Assembly (NCBI RefSeq): GCF_001613245.1
Contig: NZ_BDBZ01000018.1
Span: forward strand, 62,001 to 126,000
Source: Nocardia speluncae NBRC 108251
GTDB lineage: Bacteria; Actinomycetota; Actinomycetes; Mycobacteriales; Mycobacteriaceae
Direction of reading: 5' to 3'
Length of the DNA stretch: 64,000 nucleotides
This document shows positions 18,461 to 30,400 of this stretch, in pieces (the stretch's first letter is position 1; every line of letters starts with the position of its first letter). The notes under the pieces are model-generated. The model saw only the letters and a list, made by a program, of their open reading frames with translations, was not told the DNA's origin and made no database searches. A program made the position numbers and the translations under genes.

Positions 18461-21400
18461 CGCGGGTGCGGACTCGGGGTGTGTACTGCGCCGTATCTCG
18501 TGTGCCGGAAAGATTCTTCGGTGCGGTCTCGGGCTGTGGAAGATCGGTATCGAAGATGACGGCGACACCATCGGCGGGCGTTGTCGCCATCAAGCTGTGC
18601 GCTCGTTCACCGTTGTCGACCACGAAGACCACGGTGTCGACCTCGCTGTCCGGATCTTCGAGGAGGTCGAGTATCTGCGCGATGGCCGAGCCGTCGGCGG
18701 CAGCGGCGCCGAGCTCCGAGGCGGGAATCCTGGCGAATGGCGTATGGAAACTGTTTTCCAGTTCTGCCCAGGTGACGGCCAGGTCGTTCGGAACGGTCGC
18801 ATTGTCGTAGCCGACCGCCCAGGTGGTACGGACGGTTTGTACCAGACACTTGCGTACGTGCTCGGGTACTGAGCTGGTGCTCCGCCGGGCCGGTTCGGGC
18901 AGCTTTCCGGTACCGGTTTCGGCAACGACTGGTGCGGTATCGGTATCGACGGGACCCTTCGCCGCCTGTGCTTCCTGCGCGTACGCGCGTAGTGTCTGCT
19001 GCCGTTCGGTGGCGGCTCGCACAGTCTCCGATGAGTGGGTGATATCCATGGCCAGCACTTCGCCGGGGAAAGCCTCGATCATGGCCGCCCGCTCGTTCTC
19101 GGTCAGCCGGGTATGCCACCATGCGGCGAGGTCGGTACCTGGCGGCTGCACGGCCGGTGTGGTGAGCCATTCGGGCGTCGATTCCGCACCGAGCTTCAGC
19201 ATCGCCTTCGCCCAGAGCAGACGCCGGTCGATGAGATACGCCTCGACCGATATATCCGTTCCGACCAGCCGGCGGACCGCCGCCGCCAACTCGGTCTCTT
19301 CCGGACGGAAGATCAGATCCAGGATGAGCTTGCCGGTTTCGAGCGAGATTCCGTGTTGTGCGACGGCGGGGTCGATATGGCGCGCGAAAACGACCTGTGC
19401 GAGAACGTCGCTGAGCAGATACGCCCAGTACTGGCCTAAATAGGTCCCGAACTCGCCTGACTGGGCGAACAGGTGCCGGAACCATTGGGAAGGATAGGGA
19501 TTCCCGAACTCGCGGAAGTTGAGACCATATTTTTCGAGCGCGTTGTTCTGGATCTGTTCCACGATGTCGGTGGCATTCGTGCCTACCGGGACTTTCGGTA
19601 CCTGTTCGGGAGTAACCGTGGTCCACGCCAGATCGATGACTACACCGGAGAGTCCGACAATAGTGGGGATGCCCAGGTATGCCTTCAGCGACTCCTCCAG
19701 CTTTGCCAGTTCTTCCGTCGGCATCGGCTTGTTCGTCTCGTGATGCCTCGCATACCGGGGGAGTACATCCGGGTGCTTCCATAGCTGCTCGACCACTTTG
19801 GCCACGAACTCGAGCCAGCCGAGCACCACGTGACGATCGGCCGGTTCATAGGTGCCTTCGCTCAACAGAAAATGCAAGGCATGTCCGAACTCGTGGAACA
19901 GGGACCGCACCTCGTACGGAGACAGCAATGTGGGCTTGCCGTCCGGCGGCTTCTCGACGTTGATGTGCACAGCGATCAGTGGAAGCTGTCCACCCGGTGT
20001 GTATTTGGTCCGGAGCGGATCGGTCCATCCGCCACCGTTCTTGCCTTCCCGCCCATAGGGATCGAAATAGAAATGGTTGAGCGAGGTGCCGTGCTTGTCT
20101 GTGATCGCGAATACCCGGACATCCTCGTGCCAGACCGGTGGCTTATTCGCTGCGTCGACTTCTTCGATGGTCAGCCCGAACAGGTCTCTCGCGACACTGA
20201 ACACGCCATCCACGAGTATTCGATCTAGCTCGAAATACTCACGCATGCGCTGAATATCGACTCCGACTCTTTGCTCGATCAGAGTGTTGAGGGCCCGCTG
20301 CCGGAGGTGCGGCTCGATCTCGTCTACTCCGATGGCCGCGGCGAGAATCGGAAGATCGATCCTGGCGGCGTGGGCAGCCGGCGAGGCGATATCGGCGACA
20401 ACCTTCTCGATGGTGTCCACCGAATCGACGATCCCGCCCGACACAATCAAGTCGGCGTGGTGCTTGTGACCGGTCATTCGGGCACGCAGAGCAAAATTTT
20501 CGGCTTGGGCGAGTACATTCAGCGAATTGTCGTGCTCACCACCGACGGCCATCATCGCAGTCTTCTCGTAGAGCCCGCGGATCGTTTCCGGGTGTCTCAG
20601 AAGCTGCCACGGAAGCCAGATCGAGCTGATCTGGTCAGGTTTGGGTGCGGCATACCCCCCAGCGGCGCCGGCACGCGTGCGGGCGCTGTTGATCTGGTCA
20701 GCAGTCAGCCCTGTCAGCTTCCCGGGGTCGTCCACCCGGAAATCGAACTTCTCGAGCGCTTTCTCCTGATTGTCCTTGTACGTTGCCTGCAGATCCGCCA
20801 CCGTGGCATTGATCGCGGCGAGAACTCTCCTGTCCTGATCGGAGGTCAGATAGGCGCCCGCGCGGGCGAAGGCCCGATACTTCCGCTCCAGATACGCGCG
20901 GTCTCGCTCGCCCAGTGGAAGATCACCGCGGTGTTCATGAAGGTAGGCGAAGATCGCGGCCAAGCCAGGAGCGGTGAGGACCCGGCTTGTATGAGCTGCC
21001 TTCAGCTCGGCGATCCGGGGCTCCAGTTGCGCGGTGGCGGCGTCCCGAGCCACCGCGGCCTTCTGACTGAACAGCCGCTTCACCTGATCCAGCGGCCGCC
21101 CCGATTCGATGAACGGCCGCAGGGCGTCCTCGGCAGGGCCGGCGGAAATGGCTTCGATGGCTTTCCACTGCAGGTCCATCGCGTATTCGAATACGGGCAG
21201 GAAGTGCTCCGCTTCCATCCGATCGAGAGCCGGGGTCGCAGTGGGGTTCAGTACCTCCGCATACACCGGATTCGTCGCGGGGTCGAGCCCCTCGATCGAG
21301 TCGGAAGCACGACCTGCGTGGCCTTGGCCGTCGCTGCTGGAACGAGCCGCGCCCCCAATCTCTCTGGGGCCGCCGCCGCCGTCCATGTGGAGGGGACCCC

Positions 21401-24400
21401 ATGGGGTGGGGTTGCGGCGCCCAGCGTGTAGCCGGAACGGGTTGTCCAGTGCGTCGTCGGCGTTGGGGAGGGCAGTGCCGGGGCTTTGTGCGATCTGGTG
21501 TCCGGCTGGGTGTGTCGGTTTTTCTAGCGCAGCCGCGGCGCTCGGGCCCTGAATGCTCTTTCGGCTGGATGATCCTATTGCGCTCCTGTCATTGGACAGG
21601 TCCAGTGCCCGCTGTGGGGCGGGCCGGTCGACGCGGCCGAGCCGGGTGCCGGGGGAGAACATTTCTTCCCCGTCGGTGCCGGGAAGCGTTTCAGGGCGGC
21701 CACGCTCGTCGTAGATGATGGCGTGCACGATCGGGTCGAAATCTTCGGCATCCTGCAATTCGGCGAGGCGCCGGTACGCACGCTCGCCCAGGAGCTCGAC
21801 TTCCTCCGACGTGCCCTCGGGCGTGGGACGCAGTTCGTGCAGCCAGAACCCGTTTTCGTTACGGCGGTCGATCAGGATGGTGAAGACGTGTCCGTCGATA
21901 TGTTCGGCCCGCGCGTTGGATGGTCGAACCGCGATCAGCGCGAGAGTGGACGAATCGTCGGTATCGGCAATGCGCGTGACGAACTGATCCAGGGTCCCCT
22001 CGATCCATTGTCCGCGGGCATACTGGGCGAGTTCTTTCGGATGGAAACCGGTTCGCGCCAGAATTGCTTCGGTATCCGCGTCGGGCATTGTGACCGGAGC
22101 CAGGGGGTAAAAGTTATAGATGAACTCCAGCTCGCTGAGCCCGCCTTCCGCGGGTATCGACGAATATGTGGCCGCGGGGGATGATTCGAGGTGTGCGTTC
22201 ACCTGCGCACCTACGGTTCCGACTCGAACCGCGCGGTCGAGGCCGATGCGCAGCAGTTCGTACGCGACGCCCAATCCCAGCCGGCGCATGCGCACCTCAA
22301 CGTCAGGAAGTGTTCGGCGCCATTGCTGAAGGTCGGCGACTGGCACGTTGCCTAGATCGTTTACGTGTTCGTAGGCGGGTTCCGGCTCGAGTAAGGGCGT
22401 GTTCAGCCAGTCAGCGGCCAAGGCATACAGTTCGGCGGCCGCGTTCTCATCGAAAACGGTGCGCAGTACCGCGTGGAGACTCCTGCGTGCCCACGCCGAG
22501 AATTCTTCGGAGTCCGGCAGGTCGTTCATCCGGGCGCTCGGAGCTGCGGTGGGCAGTTCGGTGGTGATCGTTTCGGCGGTCGTCATCCAGTCCGTCAGCC
22601 GGCTCGCCCGCGCCGGCTTCGGCAACGCTCGGGTGCTGTCGAGAGCTTTCTCCACCGCCCGGCGTAGCTGGTCGAGGTCGCGGAATGTCGAACGCGAACC
22701 GAGTCCGCGTGGTGTGAGGTGCGCGAACTGCCGAGCCATCAGATCGGCCATATCGCCGCTGTGTCCAGGTTCGGATATCACCCATCCAGCGGTGGGGGTC
22801 CGGGCCGATTGCTCGCGGAATTCGACGGGGACGACAACCTCACCCAGCCAACCGGCGTCGATGGGGACCAGCTGCCGATCCGGAAGCGGCGTGGTAGCGA
22901 GGACTGCCGCCGCATTCGAGATTCCGGCGAACGCCAGCTCGGCAGCGATCACAAGCGGTTCCGGACGCAGGAGAGACCATCTGTCTTGCAGGATATTCGA
23001 TAGCGATGAATCGAGTGGTCTCAGCCAGTCCGACAGACTCTCCCGCTCGAGAGAGGTACGCCGATTCTTGACGTAGCCGTCCAGCAAGCGCAGGCCGAGA
23101 ACCTTCCGGAACGCCGTTCGGTATTCCCGTTCCACCTCCTCACGATCGAGGGGAAAGAATTGCACGCCGGACGGGCCGGTGCCGATTTCGGTGTATCGCA
23201 CACGCCATCCGCTCCACAATGCGGCCGCCAGGGACTTGTCGACGGCGGTTGCAGACTCGAGTGCCCGCATATGCCCCCCGGCTGGGGCGACGACCAAAAG
23301 TTCGGGTGCTTCACCCTCTTCCGGGGTGAATCGTGCGACTTGGGGGGTGACACACTTGCCGTCCCGGCGGGCGAGCTCCTGGGTGAGCAGTAGCTCGCCG
23401 GCAGGTGCCAGGAATCGGGTCAAGGCACGTTCGTGCCGCACGATTACGGTGTCGAGCCGAGTCAAGGCGTCGACTCGTTCGCCGATTTCGGCACGCTGTG
23501 CGAGTAGCGGCTCGGCGAGGGCAATCCGGCCGGCGAGTGTATCCCGATGCAAGCGAGCCAATGACGCGTCGATGCCGAGAATCTCGGTTCTGCCGAGCCG
23601 GATGTGCGGGTGAATCACCGCACGCCACGCGGCGGGCGTGTGGTCGTGGGGCAGATCGAGGTCCAGCTGTTCCCATGCGACGGTGCGTTGGCGTGCCAGC
23701 TGTTGTATGTATGCCGGCGTCGGCTGGAGCGGCTCACCGGACTGATCGAAGAGGACTGCTTGCCAGGTGGTATCGAATCCAGCGAAGTACTGGGAGAAAG
23801 GTACGGCGGTACCGCGGTGCGGATCGACCAGGGTCGGCGTCCGGTCGCGCAGATGTACTTCGAAGTCGACCGTGGCGTGCCGCCGGTGCTCGGTCAGCCG
23901 CATCCAGCCTCCGGGCTCCAGCTGTTGCAGTGCGGTGTTCAGTGCTGCACGGTCCGGATATGTGACCGGCTCGCCTGCACGAATATCGGCGGGGCCGAGC
24001 GGCCCCGTGGTGCGGTGTTGGATGGATTGTGCAGCCACTACGGCGACGGCGACGGGTTCTCGCATCGTGTGTTCGTATGAGCGGCCGGACACCGCATCGG
24101 TGGCCTCGCAGTGAATCGTCCGGACTCCCATTTCACCGGAACTGGTGATCGTCAACTGCATCGACGTTGCCACGGCCACGTCGTCACCGACGTGATACAG
24201 CCCGGCCACGCCCGTCAGCCACTCCACTATCTGCTGCCCGGCAGGGCGCGCTGCGCCGGGGCGGTCGATCGCCTCGATGTTCTTCGTGATGAGCTCGGCG
24301 ATCTTTCCGGGATCTGTACCTGTCGGCACCGCGATCGAGTGACGGATCACCGGTGCGATGGTCTCGTCATAGCTCACCTCGAATTCGCTGATCAACGTCG

Positions 24401-27400
24401 AAGCTTTTGCGACGAAACGAAGTTCGGGTCCGAATCCGCTGCGCGACGCGCGCCCTCCGATCTCGATCTGCCCTCGTGCATCATCGGGCTGCTTCGCGTC
24501 GTCGGCACGCTGGACTTCTGCCATGTGGAGCACCAGGTTCCGGAGCTGGCTGTAGCCCGGCAGGTCCGGAAGACCCGCGAGACCGGCGAGTAGATTGTGG
24601 AACGCTCCTGGCTCGGCTCCGCCGTCGGTATCTTCCTTGCGCCACGTCGTTGCGACGATTGCGGTGCCGTCGGCGCCCAGCTCGGCGCGCGCGGACCGGC
24701 CGGAGGCAAAGGACATGTGGAACACTCGAGGCTCGTCGGGTCTCGTCTCTTCGACGGTTATGCCGACTTCGGCCGGGGCGCCGTGTACGAGTTCGGATGC
24801 GAACCCCCGCATCGCTCTCACCGCGTCGGCCGACGGCCGTTCGTGCCCGCGGGGCACATTGTTTGCGTCGTCGCCTCTGTCGAGTGCTGTCTCGGCCTCG
24901 AAAACGTTGTCCTGGGGTGAATTCGGCTCGGTGTCCAGTGCACTGCCGGGGTCGACCCGGGCATTCCCAGCGCCTTTGTGCTGCGCTCCGGCCTCGACTA
25001 CCGCATCTGGCGCCTTCTGCTGTCGTGTGTCCTCATGTCCGTGGTCTCCGGTTTCACCGATCCGGTCGCGGCCCTGACGCGCGCCGGGGTGTGAGGTCTG
25101 CTTCCAGGTATCGGTGCTCCAGGTTGTCCGATCGATCGGGTGGTGCGCGCGAACGAGGTGAGCACCGTGCGGGCCCTCGGTCAGGTAGCTGTTGGCGAAG
25201 AAGCGTTTGCCTTCCCGGTTGTGGTGCGCGAGCCGGTAATGGGCCTGTACGCCGCGGTAGAGGTCCGTGCGAGGGGTGCCGTCGTGGTCGCGGACGATGG
25301 TTCCGTCGGTGTTGCGTCGGAGTTCGTGGAGCAGGAAGCTGCCGTCGTCGTCGGTGGTAAGGGTGACGACATGTGCATCGACGGTGAAGAGGCTGTCGGT
25401 GGTGTTCCGGTTCTGGTCGGTGTAGTCGATCGTGAGAAGTACGAGTGATGTCGGGTCGTCGGGGTTTTCGATCCGGTCGGCGAGGTCGTTGACGGTCGGA
25501 ATTCCGGCATCGTGGTCTCCGTGTTCGGCATATTCGACGTATGCACTGTTGGCGTACTGAGCGAATTCGCGTGGGTGGAATCCGATTTGACGGATGAGCG
25601 CGGAGGTGTCTGCGTCGGGGGCGTCGATCGGGCTGTGGGTGTCGAGGTATTCCTCGGTGGCATCGTCGATGTTCCTTCCGGGGAATTCCCGTTCGAAATG
25701 CTGTTTGGCAAAGTGTTTGCGGGCGAATTCCAATTCACTGAGTCCGCATTCGTCGATCCCCGTCGCGCCGAGAACGATATCGAGATCCGCGAGTACCGGA
25801 TCGCGATCCTCGGTACGCGATAGGTCTGGTCCGGGACGAATTCTCTTGTCGGACCGGGGGCTGTCACGTCCGGTGTCCGGCGGCAGTACGGGCGCCGCCT
25901 CGCGCACGGCGTCGGCAGCGGGCGTGGTTGCGGCGGGAACCGGCGCCTCCCGCGCATAGGTGAGTCGTGTCCGCTGCCGCTCGGTGGCGGCGTGCACCGT
26001 CTCCTGGGTATGGGCGATACCCATGCCCAGCACTTCACCGGGGAAGGCCGCGACCATTGCTGTCCGCTCGTTCTCGGTCAGCTCGGTGTTCCACCACGAG
26101 GCGAGGTCGGTTTCCGGCGGGCGAAGGGCGGGTGTGGTGAGCCATTCGGGGGTGGCCTGCGGATCGAGCTTGACCAGCGCATCCGCCCAGAGCAGACCTT
26201 CGGCGATGAGGAACTGTTCGACCGAGGGATCCGATCCGACCAGTTGGCGTACCACGCCGGCCAGATCGGTCTCTTCGGGATGGAAAATCTTCTCCTGCAG
26301 TATTTTCCCGGTTTCGCGGGAGATTCCGTGCTGCGCGAGGGCAGGGTCGATGTAGCGGGCGAATACGATCTGGGCGAGTACATCGCTGAGCAGATACGCC
26401 GAGTACTGGCCGAAGTAGGTTCCGAACCCGCCCATCTGGCCGAACAGGTGGCGGAACCACTGAGACGGGTAGAGGTTGCCGATCTCGGGGAGGTGGATAC
26501 CCGCCTCGATGAGCGCATCCTTTTCGAACTGTGCGACGACATCACGAGCATGCGCGCCGACCGGAACCGGCGGGATCTGTTCGGGAGAAAGCGAACTCCA
26601 TGCCTTGTCGATATAGGCACCTGTCAGGCGGAAAACGGTGGTGGTACCACGGTAGGCCGAGTGCCATTCCGCGAGTTTCGCCACGTCCTCGGCCGGCATC
26701 GGTTCCCCGGTCTCGTGATGCACCGCGAACCGGGAAAGCACCTCCGGGTGTTTCCAGAGTTGCTGGAACACCTTGGCCACGAACTCGACCCAGCCGAACA
26801 CCACATGCCGTTCGGCCGGCTCATAGGTGCCCTCGCCCAGCAATGTATTCAGGGCATGCCCGAACTCGTGGAACAAGGTGCTCACTTCGTGCGGAGTCAG
26901 CTTGGTCGGCGCACCGGATACCGGCTGCTCGAGGTTCAGGTGCACACCCGAGAGCGGAGGCTGGTCGTCCTGCGTGTGCTTCAACCGGATCGGATCGGTC
27001 CACTCACCACCGTTCTTGCCCTCCCGCGAGTACGGATCGAAGTAGAAGTCGGTGCGGTGGATTCCCTTTTCGTCGGTGACAGCGAACACGCGGACGTCCT
27101 CGTGCCAGACGGGGGGCTTTTCGGCCGCGCCGAACTCGGTGACGGTCAGTCCGAACAGTTCTTTCGCCAGCCGGAATACACCGTCCTCGAGAACGCGATC
27201 GAGCTCGAAGAACTCTCGCACGCGCTGGGTATCGATGCCGACCCGTTGCTGCATCAGAACCTCGAAAGCCCGCTGCCGGTTCCACGGTTGGATCGTGTCT
27301 GCCCCGATGGCCGCCGCGAGAAGTGGGAGCTCGACTCTGGCGGCGGTGGCCGCCGCAGGTGCGATCCGGCCGAGAATCTTGTCGATGGTTTCCACCGAAT

Positions 27401-30400
27401 CGAAGATCCCGCCGGACAGTACATAGTCGGCATGGTTCTCGTGGCCGGTCATCCGGGCCCGCCGGGCCAGGTTCGCCACCTGGTCCAGAACATTCGCCGA
27501 ATTGTCGTATGCACCGCCGACTGCCAAGGCCGCGACCTCGTCGTAGAGCCGCCGCCCGAGCTCGGGGTTTGTGAAATAGGCGAGATACGGATGCCAGATG
27601 GAGCTGGCCCCATTGGGTTTCGGCAGGAGATATCCGCCGGATGTACCGGCTCGCGCTCGCGCACTCTCGATCTGTTCCGGTGTCAGACCGTTCAGCTCGC
27701 CGGCGTCGGTCACGCGAAACACGAAGTCTTTTGCCGCGTTCTCCTGGTTGTCCTTGTACACGGTCCGCAGATCGGACACTTTACTGTTGATCTCGGCCAG
27801 GGCCCGCCGGTCTCCGTCGGTGGGCAGATACGCCCCCGCGTGCACGAAGGCCTGGTATTTACGCTCCAGATAGCTGCGGTCGCGTTCCTTCAGATCGAGA
27901 TCGTTACGGTTTTCGTGAAGGTAGGCGAAGATCTTCGCCAGGCCTGGATCGCCGAGCACCCGGCTCTTATGGGCGGCCTTCAACTCGGCGATTGCCGGTT
28001 CCAGCCGGGCCGTCGCGGTATCGCGGTCCACCGCGGCCTTCTCGCTGAACAGTTGATTCACCGCGCCCAATAACCGCCCCGAATCGATGAACGGGTGCAG
28101 GGTATTCTTCACGGTCCACGTGGACTGATTCGCGACAATGGTGTCGATGGCCACCGACTGAACGCGCATCGCGTGTACGAACGCCGGCAGGAAGTGCTCG
28201 GCCTCGAACCGATCGAAAGCCGGCGATGTAGTGGGACTCAGTAGTGCGGCGATCACCGGATTGGTGGCAGAATCGATACTGCCGGGCGGGTGGTTATCGG
28301 GGTTGTCGCTACTGGGTTCGTACGCCATCGGGCTGCCGGAATCAGGCTCGGCGCCCGGGCGTTCGTTCTCCCGGCCCGCCGATTCCGGTCGTGGTGTCCG
28401 ATCGAGTGACACCAGAGTCGTTTCGGTATCGCTCGCAGTGTCCGAAGGCCGGTCGACCGGTGCCTGACCGGCCTTGGCGCGCCACGGCGTTGCCACGGGC
28501 GCCTTCGGCTGCATGGGTGGTCCGATGGTGGAGTTCACCGCGGCCGCGAGTACCGGGTTGAAATCCGAGGGCGGGCGGCGCACCTGCGCCGCCTGTTCGT
28601 AGGCGTAGGCCATCGCCAGCAGCGAACCCTCCGAGAACGCGGTGCCGAACAGGGTCATACCGTAGGGATGATTGTTGACGGGGTCGTATCCGATCGGCAC
28701 GGCGACCGCCGGGTACCCGGCTTGCGGGGCCCACGCAGCCGAATTGTGCTGGGGGGCCAGCACAGCATCCAGCTTGTGCGCGATGAGTGTGGAGTCGATC
28801 GTGGTTCGGAAGGCCGGCACCTGATGATCGTGCAGAGCCATGTACTTCGCGTATGTCGCAGGGTCACTCAGATCGGTCGCTGCTGCCTTCGTGAGCTGTG
28901 GCTGGCCGTGCGGTATCGCTCCTGCGTCCGCGTGCTCGTTGTTGAACTGGATCAGTTCGCCTAATGTCCGAATCGGCGCATCTGCCCGGTGCCGGGCGAG
29001 GAAGCTCTCCAGTAGTGACTTGAATTCGTACGTGAAAGTGGTGTCGATGCCGAGGTCGGCGACAGTGACCGGCACAAGGGTCGCGCCCTGTGCCTGCAGC
29101 ACGGCCTGTGCTTCGGCGAACAGGGCGAGAGCAGTGGCGGCCGACGAGGTTCGGTAAACGCCCCCGGGCGCGGTAACCACTATCCCTATGCGCTTGCCCC
29201 GTAAGGCATCCGTGCTCAGCTGGGCCGAATAATCGATATCGGCGACGGCGGCACCGGCTTCGGTCGCCGGATCCTCGGGGTCTACGCCGGCGAGCACGGT
29301 CAGCAAGGCGGCCGCATCGGAGACCGTGCGCGCGAGCGGACCCGCGGTGTCCTGTCCGGTCGTGAAGGAAACGAGACCGGTGCGGCTCACCAAGCCAACC
29401 GTTGGCTTGACACCGACTGCGGAGTTGTGCACCGCCGGTTCGATAATGGAGCCGCCCGTCTCAGCGCCCACCGCGATCGCTGCGAGCCCCGCCGCGACCG
29501 CGACAGCCGAGCCGCTGCTCGAGCCGGATGGCTCTACGCTGGGAGCGTAGGCATTCACCACCTGCCCGCCGAGCGCGCTGTAACCGTTCGGTGGCCACTC
29601 GGCCAGGAAGTTGCCGAGTTCCGACATATTCGTCTTTCCGAGGATCACCGCCCCCGCTTCGCGTAGCCGGGACACCAGGAACGCATCCTGAACCGGATAG
29701 GAATCGCGCAGTGCCAGTGCACCTGCCGTTGTCGGCATACCTTCGACATCGGCAGTGTCTTTGAGTACAACCGGTACACCGTGCAGTGGCCCGCGCACCC
29801 GGCCCGCGGCTCGTTCAGCGTCCAACCGTGCAGCGTCGCGCAACGCGTCCGGGTTCAACGCCCGGATGGCGTTGAGCCGAGGTCCGGACCTGTCCAGGGT
29901 CTCGATTCGACGTAGGTATTCCTCGACCACGGCGACCGAACTCGTTCGCCCGTCCTCCATCGCCTGCCGCAGCGTGGCCACGTCGGTGCTCTCCAAGTCG
30001 AGAACGAACGAGCCCTGTTCGGTCGTTCGCCCGGGGACGTCCTGCCGGAAGTCCATGAGCTGCTGGGCCAGTCGCTGTAGCGCGGCGGCCGCTTCGGACG
30101 CTCGATCGCCGAATTCGCCCTGTCCGGTGTGCGCTATCACTGCTGCCCCGATGCGGGCGCGGTCGGATTCGTCGAGCGTACCCAGCGCGCGAGCCCAGTC
30201 CAGTCCGGTGGTGAGTGTCAGCGGCGCGGCTCCTGGGCCGAGGTGCTGCGCGGCCGCGGTGCCGAATTCCGCGGCCCAGTGGCCGATCGTGCCTGCTCGA
30301 ATGGCACCGAGTGTTGCGGTTTTGCCATCCGCCAGGAGCTCGGATACGTGTGCACGTGCCCGGTCGAGGATCGTGGCAACGGCCTCGTCCGCCCGGTCGC

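Noticed and set aside
25992..28073. Long open frame on the plus strand opposite M3 copy A
   Set aside because: The minus strand carries the conserved M3 peptidase with HEFGH; the plus frame has no family motif and mirrors high-GC codon bias.
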